Below, piece by piece: positions 25,068 through 34,034 of a DNA stretch of 64,000 nt. The notes beneath the pieces are model-generated. The model searched no databases. It saw nothing but the letters and a program-made list of their open reading frames with translations, and was not told the origin of the DNA. This DNA is from Bordetella genomosp. 11. Lineage in GTDB: Bacteria > Pseudomonadota > Gammaproteobacteria > Burkholderiales > Burkholderiaceae_B. The translations under genes and the position numbers were made by a program. Where the stretch lies: NCBI RefSeq assembly GCF_002261215.1, contig NZ_NEVS01000004.1, positions 4,464,001 through 4,528,000 of the forward strand, read 5' to 3'. Positions within the stretch are counted from its first letter, which is position 1, and every line of letters begins with the position of its first letter.

Positions 25068-25384
25068 GGAGTATCGATGGGACCGGTCTGGCGCCGGCCC
25101 TCCTGGACGCGAACAGGAGTAATGATACGCGGAGTAGCCCGTCCGGACGGGTCCACCGCGACTCGACGGCCTTTCGCCGCCATTCCCCAAAGTTTGCGCC
25201 GCCCGACGGTTCGGACCGGCCTTAAGCCCCCTTATGCCCCGATTCACCGTGCGCCAAGCCGGGCGCGGGAACGCGCCACGCAACGGAGGGCTATAAAATC
25301 CGCTCATCGCACGCCGAAATCCGGCCATTGCCGCCCCGCGAACATTCTCTACACCCTGCGCTGTCCCAGCCCTCGACGTTCCTC
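25068..25384. other. 317-bp divergent intergenic region between lipid transporter and birA
   Basis: The gap should hold promoters for the leftward Mla-like operon and rightward birA. The only recognisable element is an AT-rich TATAAAAT at 25292-25299, which could be a -10 box for birA, although no convincing -35 box precedes it. Nothing else stands out. Confidence 0.4.
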
Positions 25385-26254
25385 ATGCCCGATTTGCCCG
25401 GACTTCCTTCGCCAGACCATATGGCCGCCGCCTTGCGTGCACGGTTGATGGACGGCGCCCGCACGCCCTTCGGCCAGGTCGACTGGACAGCGCAGACCGG
25501 CTCGACCAATGCCGATCTGCTGGCGCGCGCGCGCCAACGCGGCCCCGGCGCGGACGCCGTCCACGGCTCCGACACCCCCAAACCGTGGCTTCTCGGCGCC
25601 CATTTGCAACAAACCGGACGCGGCCGCGCTGGACGGGCATGGCAGAACCGGCCGGGCGCGGCGCTGATGTTTTCCTGCGCGTTCGATACCGTCCTGTCCC
25701 CTTCCCACCTGCCAGTTCTCTCTCCACTGGCCGGCCTGGTGGCGTGCGAAGCCCTGCGCGCCATCGCCGGGGCGGTCGGCGAACGCCTGTGCGTCAAATG
25801 GCCCAATGACGTGCAATGGGGCGACGCCAAGCTCGCGGGCGTATTGGTTGAAACCACGCGCAATCCGGCTGGCCGGCACGCCGGCCACACCGTGGTCATC
25901 GGCATGGGCATGAACCTGTGCGACGCCGAAGAATTGTCCCGTACGCTGGAGCGCCAGATCGCGGACTGGACCTCGACGGGCAGCGACGTCGCGCTTAGCG
26001 ACGTCGTCTGCGAAGTCGCCCTGGCGTGGCGCGACGCCCTGGCCGAAGTCGAACGCGACGGATTCGCGGGATTCGTCGGGCGATTCAGGCGATTGGATGC
26101 CCTGGAGGGGCGCGACATCCAGGTGCTGGACAAGGGAACTGTCCTGCACCACGGCCTGGGGTGCGGCGTGGACGCGCAAGGACGCCTGCGGATCCGCACG
26201 TGGGAAGGCGAACTGCCGGTGTCGGTGGGCGAGATTTCGGTGCGGCCGGCATGA
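25385..26254 (+). CDS. birA: Biotin--[acetyl-CoA-carboxylase] ligase BirA
   Basis: 289 residues from ATG 25385; the start has little Shine-Dalgarno support and an upstream start is possible. It attaches biotin to carboxylase carrier protein. Biotin/BPL motifs: QTGRGRAGRAWQ (biotinyl-AMP loop), KWPNDVQWGDAKLAGVLVE, and a C-terminal BPL_C domain (ALEGRDIQVL...). There is no N-terminal helix-turn-helix, so this is a group I ligase without repressor function. It overlaps coaX by ATGA. Confidence 0.94.
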   Translation: MPDLPGLPSPDHMAAALRARLMDGARTPFGQVDWTAQTGSTNADLLARARQRGPGADAVHGSDTPKPWLLGAHLQQTGRGRAGRAWQNRPGAALMFSCAFDTVLSPSHLPVLSPLAGLVACEALRAIAGAVGERLCVKWPNDVQWGDAKLAGVLVETTRNPAGRHAGHTVVIGMGMNLCDAEELSRTLERQIADWTSTGSDVALSDVVCEVALAWRDALAEVERDGFAGFVGRFRRLDALEGRDIQVLDKGTVLHHGLGCGVDAQGRLRIRTWEGELPVSVGEISVRPA

Positions 26255-27159
26255 AAACCATCGTCTTAATCGACTCGGGGAATACGCGGCTGAAGGTGGG
26301 GGTTGTCGGAGGTACTTGCGACGCGAACCTCCACGCCCACGCGCTGGACAACGACGACATCCGCGGCTTGAAGAACTGGCTCGGCACGCTATCCGGCGCG
26401 CCTGTCGCCGCGTTGGGCACCAACGTCGCGGGCCCGGCGCGCGCCGCCGCTATCGAAGCGGCCTTGGGCGACATCCACTGCCCCGTGCGCTGGATCGTGC
26501 CGCAGGCACACGCCTATGGATTGACCTCGCGCTATACGCAGCCAGGACAACTGGGCGCGGACCGATGGGTGTCGATGCTGGGCGTGCTGGCCAGACGCGA
26601 TGCCGTTAAGAACGGGTCATCCGACGCATCTCACGCATCGGACCCGGCTGCTGCCGGTCCCGGCGACGCGGGGCACGGCATGAAAGGCCGCCCGGCTGCG
26701 GCGAGTCCGGTTCCGCCTTTTCTACTTGCCAGCTTCGGCACCGCGACCACGCTGGACACGGTCAGCGGGGACAATGTCTTCGAAGGCGGTTTGATTTTGC
26801 CTGGCCCCGCACTGATGCGCGACTCCCTGGCTTCCGGCACCGCCAACCTGCCCCTGGCCCACGGCGATGCGATGGCCTACCCCACCGACACCCGGCACGC
26901 GATTGCCTCCGGCATCGCGGCCGCGCAGGCCGGTGCAGTGCTGCGACAATGGCTGGCGGGTTTGCGGCGCTACGGCGATGCACCGCACCTCTACGTGGCC
27001 GGCGGCGGATGGCCGGAAGTCGAGGCGGAAACCCGGCGTTTACTGGCCGATGCGGCCACCGCCATGGGACGCTTGCCGCCGATCATCTCCGTGATCGAGA
27101 ATCCCGTTCTGCATGGCCTGGCACGTATCGCCGCAACCGCAAACCTGGACCAGACGTAA
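26251..27159 (+). CDS. coaX: Type III pantothenate kinase (Baf in Bordetella)
   Basis: 302 residues; phosphorylates pantothenate, first step of coenzyme A synthesis. Motifs: N-terminal phosphate loop LIDSGNTRLKVG, YTQPGQLGADRWV, and ASFGTATTLD. In B. pertussis the orthologue is known as Baf (Bvg accessory factor). An unusual Ala/Gly/Ser-rich stretch of about 35 residues lies at about 116-152 (after LGVLARRDAV), inserted in the middle of the fold. Its ATG overlaps the birA stop, and a 50-residue ORF follows at once. Confidence 0.93.
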   Translation: MKTIVLIDSGNTRLKVGVVGGTCDANLHAHALDNDDIRGLKNWLGTLSGAPVAALGTNVAGPARAAAIEAALGDIHCPVRWIVPQAHAYGLTSRYTQPGQLGADRWVSMLGVLARRDAVKNGSSDASHASDPAAAGPGDAGHGMKGRPAAASPVPPFLLASFGTATTLDTVSGDNVFEGGLILPGPALMRDSLASGTANLPLAHGDAMAYPTDTRHAIASGIAAAQAGAVLRQWLAGLRRYGDAPHLYVAGGGWPEVEAETRRLLADAATAMGRLPPIISVIENPVLHGLARIAATANLDQT

Positions 27160-27311
27160 TGCGCATACTTTTCATCCTGATCGTGCTGGCAAATATCGTC
27201 GTCTACGGGATGGGCCAGGGCTGGCTCGGCGTGCAGCCGGAGGACGAAGGCAGGGACCCGCTGAAGCTGCAGCAGCAGTTGAATGCGGATAAGGTGGTGG
27301 TGGGTAAGTAG
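27159..27311 (+). CDS. 50-residue membrane-anchored protein after coaX
   Basis: ATG 27159 overlaps the coaX TAA (TAATG) and the frame ends with TAG at 27311. The product begins with one hydrophobic helix (MRILFILIVLANIVVYGMGQ) and continues WLGVQPEDEGRDPLKLQQQ before ending at NADKVVVGK. In related betaproteobacteria the gene at this place often encodes a longer protein with a similar N-terminus and a C-terminal SPOR domain; here only the N-terminal part is present. It may be a truncated remnant or a genuine small protein. Confidence 0.6.
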   Translation: MRILFILIVLANIVVYGMGQGWLGVQPEDEGRDPLKLQQQLNADKVVVGK

Positions 27312-27321
27312 CCCAGAACCG

Positions 27322-28650
27322 TCAACGACCGCCTTGGATTCCGGCCCGGTCGGTTGCCAGCTCCGCGCCAAGCCAGGGCCGCATTGCTTCCATCATGCGC
27401 TTCGTCGCACCCGTATGGGCGGCCGTCCAGTCCAGCGCTGCCTGCCGCATGGCTTCCAGACGCCGACGATCGCGCAACAATGCATAGGCGATACGCAGCG
27501 CATCGCCCGGATCGGTGGCCTGTATTGCCGCCCCCGCCGCAATGGCATCCTGAGTCGCCTGAGAAAAATTCTGCATGTGCGGCCCGACAATCACTGGCGT
27601 CCCGGCCGCACAGGCTTCGATCAGGTTCTGGCCACCGAACGGCGCGAACCCGCCACCGATGATCGCGACATCGGCTGCCGCGTAATAAAAAGCCATCTCG
27701 CCCAGCGTATCGCCCAACAGCACGGCCATACGTGGCGGCGGAATTTCCACATCGATAGACCGCCGCGTGAAGTCCAGACGATACTTCTGCAGAACGGCTG
27801 CCACATCGCCGAACCGCTGTGGATGGCGCGGAATCAGCATGTGCAGCACACCGGCCGGAGCGAGCTCTGCTGCCGCCTGCTGGATGGCAGCAGCGAACAA
27901 GTCTTCCTCTCCATCCCGTGTACTGGCGATGGCGATCACCGGACGCGCTAGCGCGTCCTTCCATCGACGCCCATCCGCCAGCTGTGCCTGGGACAAGTTG
28001 ACATCGAACTTCAGATTGCCGACGACATGCGGACCGAAAGCGCCCACCTTACGCAAACGGTCGGCATCAGCCGGGGTTTGAGCAAGTACCAGGTCCAGTG
28101 CCGAGTAGGCTCGAAATAGCGCCCGTCTGGCCCACCGAGACCGATGCAGCCCGCCTTCGGACAAACGCGCACTGACGAGGATGACAGACACGCCTTCCCG
28201 CACCGCCTCATGGATCAAGTTGGGCCAGACCTCCCGTTCGATCAGTATCCCGCAACGCGGCTTGAAGAATCTGAGGAACCGCCTTGTCGAACCGGGAAAA
28301 TCATAGGGCAGCCAGGTTTGCCGCAGTTGCCCGCTGGCGATCGCTTCGGCAAACAGACGCGCGCCTTCCGCGCGGCCCGTTGGGGTTGTGTGGGTCAGCA
28401 GGACCGCCAGGCCCCGATCCAGCACAGCCTTGATCAAGGGCTGCGCCGCGCGCGTTTCACCCAGGCTGACCGCATGTATCCAGACACGCCCCGCCACCCC
28501 TGGACGTGAGTCTTTATCCTGGTACCGGCCGAAACGGGCCGGCGCAAAAATCTCCCAATCCTCCCTACCCGCGCCGGCGCGTAGGTACATCCAGAGCCAG
28601 ATAACCGGCGCAAACAGACGTAGCAAAAGGGTATAAAAAAATCTCGTCAT
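27322..28650 (-). CDS. waaA: 3-deoxy-D-manno-octulosonic acid transferase WaaA
   Basis: 442 residues from ATG 28650. Inner-membrane GT30 enzyme adding Kdo to lipid A precursor. The N-terminal membrane anchor (RFFYTLLLRLFAPVIWLWMYL) is followed by the Kdo transferase domain: VWIHAVSLGETRAAQPLI, ILIEREVWPNLIHE, and GGGFAPFGGQNLIEACAAGTPV in the C-terminal domain. waaC is 40 bases upstream on the same strand. Confidence 0.95.
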   Translation of the reverse strand: MTRFFYTLLLRLFAPVIWLWMYLRAGAGREDWEIFAPARFGRYQDKDSRPGVAGRVWIHAVSLGETRAAQPLIKAVLDRGLAVLLTHTTPTGRAEGARLFAEAIASGQLRQTWLPYDFPGSTRRFLRFFKPRCGILIEREVWPNLIHEAVREGVSVILVSARLSEGGLHRSRWARRALFRAYSALDLVLAQTPADADRLRKVGAFGPHVVGNLKFDVNLSQAQLADGRRWKDALARPVIAIASTRDGEEDLFAAAIQQAAAELAPAGVLHMLIPRHPQRFGDVAAVLQKYRLDFTRRSIDVEIPPPRMAVLLGDTLGEMAFYYAAADVAIIGGGFAPFGGQNLIEACAAGTPVIVGPHMQNFSQATQDAIAAGAAIQATDPGDALRIAYALLRDRRRLEAMRQAALDWTAAHTGATKRMMEAMRPWLGAELATDRAGIQGGR

Positions 28651-28690
28651 AGAGTCGCAAGCCGGCCGCCAATTCCGTTTATGAAGCGCG

Positions 28691-29674
28691 CTATGCCGCC
28701 AATGCCTGCTCGACGGCGGCCAGGACAACGTCTCGCGAAGGCGGCGCCCCGCGGTCGCCAAGACTGGCCGTATACGAGTCCCCGACCAAGGGCGTGCGCA
28801 CCGGTGTCGATGCGCGGTATATCCCTACCGTGGGGCGACCAAGCGCGGCCGATAAATGCGTCAGGCCACTATCCAGGCCTACCATCAACCTTGCGCCCGC
28901 CAGCATCTGGGCAATGGACGTCAGATTCATACGGGGCACCACTTCCGCACCATCCAACCCGGCGATCAGGGTGTCCGCCCGCTTGGCTTCTTCGTCATTT
29001 CCCGCGAGCAGGCGCAGCCGGCATCCCGCGTCGCGCAGACGGCCGAAGACCGCGCGCCAGTCCTCGTCGGGCCACAACTTGTCCGGCCGGCTTGCGCTGG
29101 GCATGATCACCGCATAGTCGGCACCGTTGCCGGCCGCCGCACCGCGATCTTTTGCACCGGTCTGGGCCTGCCGGACAAAATCTTGAAGGCCAAAATCAGG
29201 GCGCCCAGCAGGCGTATAACCAAAGGTCAATGCCGCCAGGGTACGCTGCCGGATCACCGCCGGCTGCCAGAATTCCACCCGGTGCCGCACGTCATAGAAA
29301 AGCGAAGCCAGCGGCTCGCGCGCGGACTTCCAATCCAGGCCATGGCGTACACCCCGGGCCTGCCGGACCAGCCACGCGGACTTCAGCAAAGCCTGCATAT
29401 CGAGCACCACGTCGTATCGCTTTTCGCGCAAACTTTCGTGCAACGCCCGGCGCTCGGCCCTGACCTGCGCGGACCACCATGCCTTGCGCCAGCGCCGGTG
29501 CGCGACCTTGATAACACTTTCCACGGCCGGATGCCAGGAGGGAATTTCCGCGAATGCCTCTTCGGCGATCCAGTCGATATGAGCATCCGGCACATGCCGC
29601 GCGATATCCGAAATGGCCGGCAGCATGTGGACAAGATCGCCTAGCGACGAGGTGCGAACAATAAGAATTTGCAA
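28691..29674 (-). CDS. waaC: Lipopolysaccharide heptosyltransferase I WaaC
   Basis: 327-residue GT9 enzyme transferring the first heptose to Kdo. N-terminal ILIVRTSSLGDLVHMLPAI is the signature start; C-terminal GLDSGLTHLSAALGRPTVGIY is the donor-binding region. It lies 40 bases before waaA and 100 bases after the cysNC end. The pair marks the edge of the LPS locus. Confidence 0.95.
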   Translation of the reverse strand: MQILIVRTSSLGDLVHMLPAISDIARHVPDAHIDWIAEEAFAEIPSWHPAVESVIKVAHRRWRKAWWSAQVRAERRALHESLREKRYDVVLDMQALLKSAWLVRQARGVRHGLDWKSAREPLASLFYDVRHRVEFWQPAVIRQRTLAALTFGYTPAGRPDFGLQDFVRQAQTGAKDRGAAAGNGADYAVIMPSASRPDKLWPDEDWRAVFGRLRDAGCRLRLLAGNDEEAKRADTLIAGLDGAEVVPRMNLTSIAQMLAGARLMVGLDSGLTHLSAALGRPTVGIYRASTPVRTPLVGDSYTASLGDRGAPPSRDVVLAAVEQALAA

Positions 29675-29774
29675 GTTACGGACCGCAAAGATGGATGTGC
29701 CGCCGTATTCTAAAGCCTAAACAGTTCGGCCCCGGAGGCTTTCCACCCTTGGCGTCAAGCGACTCGGCCTGCCC

Positions 29775-31694
29775 TTAGGTGCTTATCTTCGCCAACAATT
29801 TATCGACCAGCTCGTTGACCGGCTCGGTGGAAGCGTCGACAACAATATCCGGGGTCTCCGGGGCCTCGTACGCACTGCCGATTCCCGACATATTGGGGAG
29901 CTTACCCGCGCGTGCCTTTTTGTACAGTCCCTTGGGATCACGGGATTCGCATACTTCGAGCGGCGTGCTGACGTAAACCTCGACAAAATTTTCCTCACCG
30001 ATGACTTCGCGCGCCATTTGCCGTTCCCGTTGGAAGGGCGATATGAAGGCAGTCAACACCACCAGGCCGGCATCCATCATCAAGCGGGCCACCTCCGCGA
30101 CGCGACGGATATTTTCAACCCGATCGGCATCCGTGAATCCCAGATCCTTGTTCAGCCCCTGCCGCAAGTTATCGCCGTCCAGCAGATAAGTGCGCTGGCC
30201 TCGCGCGTGCAACGCGAATTCCAGCGCGTTCGCGATGGTCGACTTGCCGGATCCCGACAGCCCCGTAAACCACACCACCCTGCCTTTGTGTCCGTTCAGG
30301 CGTTCGCGCGCGGCGCGGTCCACGGTCAACGCCTGGCGATGTACGTTTTCCGCCCGCCGCAAGGTATGGCGGATCATACCGGCGGCGACCGTGGCCTTGG
30401 TATATCGGTCAACCAGGATAAAGCTGCCCAGGCTGCGCGAATGCTCGTAGGTGTCGTAGGCCATCGGCCGGCTGATCGCGATATTGCATACCCCGATGTC
30501 GTTCAGGCCCAGCGACCTCGTCGCCTCGTGCGCAAGGGTATTGACGTCCGTCCTGTACTTGATGGTGGTCAACGTGCAGGTAGCCCACTGCGTCGCGAGC
30601 TTGATGTCATACGTGCGGCCGGTCAGTCCCGTGTCCTCGTGCATCCATACCAGGGTGGCTTCCAGCTGGTCCGTGGTATCCAGGGGCTGGGCGGAACGCG
30701 CCAGGACGTCACCGCGCGAAACATCGATTTCACGGTCCAGCCGCAAGGTAACGGCCTGCCCTGCCGTGGCTTCTTGCAGGGAACCGTCCATCGTCACGAT
30801 GTCGGCAACCTTGGCTGTCTGTCCAGACAAGGTGACCCTGATCTCTTCACCCACGGCAATACCGCCCTCCGCCACCGTGCCGGCAAACCCCCTGAACGAC
30901 GAATCGGGGCGATTGACCCACTGGACCGGGAAAATAAAACGGTTCGATACGGCAGCCGCGGGTTGCACGGTTTCCAGATACGCCATCAGGGTCGGACCGC
31001 TATACCAATGCGTATGGGCCGAGCGGGACGTAATGTTATCCCCCTTCAGCGCCGACACCGGGATGACCGTGATCGATTTGAAACCAAGAGGCGCCGCGAA
31101 AGCCCGGAATGCCTCGTCGATGCGCTTGAACGTTTCTTTGTCATAGCCGACGAGGTCCATCTTGTTCACGGCTACCACCACATGCCGTATACCCACCAGC
31201 GATACCAGGAAGGCGTGCCGCCGCGTTTGCGTGAGGATGCCCTGCCGCGCATCGACCAGCAAAACGGCGACATCCGCCGTGGAGGCGCCCGTGACCATAT
31301 TGCGGGTGTACTGCTCATGGCCCGGCGTATCCGCCACGATGAACTTGCGCCGGCTTGTCGCGAAAAACCGGTAAGCCACGTCGATGGTTATGCCCTGTTC
31401 CCGTTCGGCGGCCAGGCCGTCGACAAGAAGGGCGAAATCGATATCGTCGCCCTGCGTACCGTACTTGCGCGACTCCACCTTCAACGAGGCGAGCTGGTCG
31501 TCGAACAACGTCTGGGCATCCCAGAGCATGCGTCCGATCAGCGTGCTTTTGCCATCGTCCACGCTGCCACAGGTGATGAAACGCAGCAGATCTTGCTGTT
31601 GCTGCTGCTCGATGAATGCTTCAATGCTCGCGGGGGGCACCGCGCGCGTCATGGCGCCGTGCTGATCAACCACCGCTTTCTGCTTGCGAACCAT
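29775..31694 (-). CDS. cysNC: Bifunctional sulfate adenylyltransferase subunit 1 / APS kinase (CysN-CysC)
   Basis: 639 residues (NodQ-like fusion). CysN part (1 to about 455): GTPase P-loop GSVDDGKS at 43-50, [16 protein letters not shown]. CysC part (about 460-639): GLSGSGKST at 478-486, the phospho-Ser loop FISPF at about 551-555. With CysD it makes APS; the kinase domain then makes PAPS. Its start overlaps the cysD stop (TGATG). A kinase is not needed by bacteria that reduce APS directly, so it points to sulfation, see findings. An alternative start is the Met at residue 15. Confidence 0.94.
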   Translation of the reverse strand: MVRKQKAVVDQHGAMTRAVPPASIEAFIEQQQQQDLLRFITCGSVDDGKSTLIGRMLWDAQTLFDDQLASLKVESRKYGTQGDDIDFALLVDGLAAEREQGITIDVAYRFFATSRRKFIVADTPGHEQYTRNMVTGASTADVAVLLVDARQGILTQTRRHAFLVSLVGIRHVVVAVNKMDLVGYDKETFKRIDEAFRAFAAPLGFKSITVIPVSALKGDNITSRSAHTHWYSGPTLMAYLETVQPAAAVSNRFIFPVQWVNRPDSSFRGFAGTVAEGGIAVGEEIRVTLSGQTAKVADIVTMDGSLQEATAGQAVTLRLDREIDVSRGDVLARSAQPLDTTDQLEATLVWMHEDTGLTGRTYDIKLATQWATCTLTTIKYRTDVNTLAHEATRSLGLNDIGVCNIAISRPMAYDTYEHSRSLGSFILVDRYTKATVAAGMIRHTLRRAENVHRQALTVDRAARERLNGHKGRVVWFTGLSGSGKSTIANALEFALHARGQRTYLLDGDNLRQGLNKDLGFTDADRVENIRRVAEVARLMMDAGLVVLTAFISPFQRERQMAREVIGEENFVEVYVSTPLEVCESRDPKGLYKKARAGKLPNMSGIGSAYEAPETPDIVVDASTEPVNELVDKLLAKIST

Positions 31695-33136
31695 CAGAAA
31701 TAACCCTCTTGCTTCTTCTTTTCCATGCTGCCGGCGGCGTCGGTGTCTATCGCACGCCCCTGCCGTTCCGAACTGCGAGCGCCGATCAGTTCCAGGATGA
31801 TCTCCGGAACCGTCGCGGCATTGGATTCGACCGCGCCCGTCAATGGATAGCACCCTAGCGTCCTGAATCTGACCTTGCGAAACTGGATACGTTCGCCTGG
31901 AGCCAACCGCATCCGGTCATCGTCCACCATGAGGATCATGCCGTCGCGCACGATAACCGGCCGCTCCTTGGCGAAATACAGCGGCACGACCGGGATGTCT
32001 TCGCTGTAGATGTATTGCCAGATATCCAGCTCCGTCCAGTTGGACAAGGGAAAGGCGCGAATACTTTCGCCGGGCCGTTTACGGGCGTTGTAAAGGTTCC
32101 AGAGCTCCGGTCGCTGGTTCTTCGGATCCCAACGATGCGCCGCCGTCCGAAAAGAAAATATGCGTTCCTTTGCACGGGATTTTTCCTCGTCGCGCCGCGC
32201 GCCGCCGAAGACGATATCGAAGCGGCGCTCATCCAGGACCTGCTTCAAACCCTGGGTTTTGGTGATGTCGGTATGCAGCGAGGAACCGTGGTCGAATGGA
32301 TTGATGTTCCGTGCAATCGCCTCCGGGTTCACATGGACGAGCAGATCCATGCCACTGTCCCGTGCCATACGGTCGCGGAACAGATACATTTCCTGGAACT
32401 TCCACCGGGTATCCACATGGACGAGCGGAAACGGCGGCGGCGCGGGATAAAACGCCTTCCTGGCCAGGTGCAGCATGACCGAACTGTCCTTCCCCACCGA
32501 ATAAAGCATCGCCGGGTTGTCGGCTTCCGCGACGGCTTCCCGGATGATATGGATGCTTTCGGCCTCCAGGCGGTCCAGGTGCGGCGTCCTGGTGTGCCGG
32601 CCCGCCGCGGCGCGGGCCGTGGCCCCTGCGAACGACAGCCGGGGCGGATAGCCGAAGGTAGGCGCCTCGACTTGCGGAATGGCTTCCATGGATTGCACCA
32701 GAGGGACCAGCGCACCATGCGGAAACACCGTCAAGGGTTTGCCGATATGCTTCTGCATGGCGCCCAGGGCCTGGGCGACGACCGGTCCATTTAGGTCATC
32801 GGACAGCGGCATCCAATAGCGGCCGCCGCGTGCGTCATTCAAATGCAGGCAGGGACGGCCTCCGGGCAAGGGCGCCAGTTGCGCGAATACAACCAAGTGC
32901 CGCTTCGACCGCGCGTCTTCCGCCACTTGCTGTATGACCTGGGTGACGGGCTTGCGTCCCCCGTCATCCTCCAGAGTGTCCTCATCCAGGGGGGCAGGAA
33001 AGGCAAGTAGCTCCTGCAGGCGGCGCTCCGCCGTGCGCTTGGTGCCTACGTCGGCTACGCGCTGCAGGTGCTCGAAAGCAGTCGATGTATCCCAGACGCG
33101 AGACGCGTCCAGGCCATGCAAGGGGGATTCATCCAT
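31694..33136 (-). CDS. cysD: Sulfate adenylyltransferase subunit 2 (CysD) with extra N-terminal region
   Basis: 480 residues from ATG 33136. The CysD core begins at about residue 187 ([19 protein letters not shown]), with the PP-loop SVGKDSSVM at 213-221 and the conserved [16 protein letters not shown] and [19 protein letters not shown]. The roughly 186 residues before it are not part of ordinary CysD (about 300 aa), and I do not recognise them. An in-frame Met (codon start 32689) would give a 332-residue near-normal CysD, but it lacks a good ribosome-binding site. Codon use upstream looks coding. Gene order cysD-cysNC, divergent from cysQ. Confidence 0.85.
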   Translation of the reverse strand: MDESPLHGLDASRVWDTSTAFEHLQRVADVGTKRTAERRLQELLAFPAPLDEDTLEDDGGRKPVTQVIQQVAEDARSKRHLVVFAQLAPLPGGRPCLHLNDARGGRYWMPLSDDLNGPVVAQALGAMQKHIGKPLTVFPHGALVPLVQSMEAIPQVEAPTFGYPPRLSFAGATARAAAGRHTRTPHLDRLEAESIHIIREAVAEADNPAMLYSVGKDSSVMLHLARKAFYPAPPPFPLVHVDTRWKFQEMYLFRDRMARDSGMDLLVHVNPEAIARNINPFDHGSSLHTDITKTQGLKQVLDERRFDIVFGGARRDEEKSRAKERIFSFRTAAHRWDPKNQRPELWNLYNARKRPGESIRAFPLSNWTELDIWQYIYSEDIPVVPLYFAKERPVIVRDGMILMVDDDRMRLAPGERIQFRKVRFRTLGCYPLTGAVESNAATVPEIILELIGARSSERQGRAIDTDAAGSMEKKKQEGYF

Positions 33137-33239
33137 GTAAGCGTGTCGCAATTTGCAGTTATGGCTGAATTTTACATCAACGCCTGAACGTTTCAGGTAG
33201 CATTGCGTGAATTCATCACCACATTAATAAATTGCGACA

Positions 33240-34025
33240 ATGCTGAGCGCTTCACAACTCACGTCGGTTCTCCAGGTAGCACGTGACGCCGGCCATGCGG
33301 TCATGGCCGTCTACGACGCATGCTCGCGCGGCGCTTCCCCTGAGGTGTCCCGGAAAGCCGACGACAGCCCGGTGACCGAAGCCGATATGGACTCGCACCG
33401 TATCATCGTCGCGGGATTGGCGGCGCTGGACGAGGCCTTGCCCGTGGTTTCGGAAGAGGACACCGATTCGCATGCCCATCGCACGCGCAAAGGGCGCTAC
33501 TGGCTGGTGGATCCCTTGGACGGCACAAAGGAATTCCTGGATCGCAATGGCGAATTCACGGTCAACATCGCCCTGATCGACAACGGGACCGCGGTTGCCG
33601 GCGTCGTCGTCGCCCCCGCATTAGGCCTGGAATATTGGGGGGCGACTGGCCTGGGAGCCTGGCGCGATACAGGCACGGGACCGTCGCAATTAAGCGTTTG
33701 CACCCCCTGCGCCGCTTCCTTGCCCCGTGTGATCGCCAGCCGCAGCCATCTGGACAGCGCCACCCAGGATTATCTTCGACGGCTGGGCCCTCATTCGCTC
33801 GTGCAAGCAGGCAGCTCGTTGAAATTCTGCCGCATCGCCGAGGGCGCGGCGGATCTTTATCCACGGTTCGGTCCGACCTGCGAATGGGATGTCGCCGCGG
33901 CACACGCGATTCTCGAGGCGGCCGGAGGACAGGTGCTGTGCCTGGATGGCACGCCCCTGCGCTATGGCAAAGCAGGCGTGCTGAATCCACCCTTTATCGC
34001 CAGCAACGGGCACGTCTCGGTGTAG
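33240..34025 (+). CDS. cysQ: 3'(2'),5'-bisphosphate nucleotidase CysQ
   Basis: 261-residue Mg-dependent phosphatase of the inositol monophosphatase superfamily that converts PAP (the by-product of sulfotransferases) to AMP. Metal-site motifs: VSEED, WLVDPLDGTKEFLDRNGEF, and CEWDVAAAHAILEAAGG. It is divergent from cysD with a 103-bp gap. The start has no clear Shine-Dalgarno sequence. Its placement beside cysD/cysNC fits PAPS turnover. Confidence 0.93.
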   Translation: MLSASQLTSVLQVARDAGHAVMAVYDACSRGASPEVSRKADDSPVTEADMDSHRIIVAGLAALDEALPVVSEEDTDSHAHRTRKGRYWLVDPLDGTKEFLDRNGEFTVNIALIDNGTAVAGVVVAPALGLEYWGATGLGAWRDTGTGPSQLSVCTPCAASLPRVIASRSHLDSATQDYLRRLGPHSLVQAGSSLKFCRIAEGAADLYPRFGPTCEWDVAAAHAILEAAGGQVLCLDGTPLRYGKAGVLNPPFIASNGHVSV

Positions 34026-34034
34026 GAGCGCACC

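Noticed and set aside
29713..29743. Weak inverted repeat (AAAGCCT...AGGCTTT) between cysNC and waaC
   Set aside because: Only a 7-bp stem with a 17-base loop and no T-run on the minus strand; too weak for a terminator call.
30018..31703. A 561-codon plus-strand open frame opposite cysNC
   Set aside because: Antisense shadow of a strongly conserved fusion enzyme.
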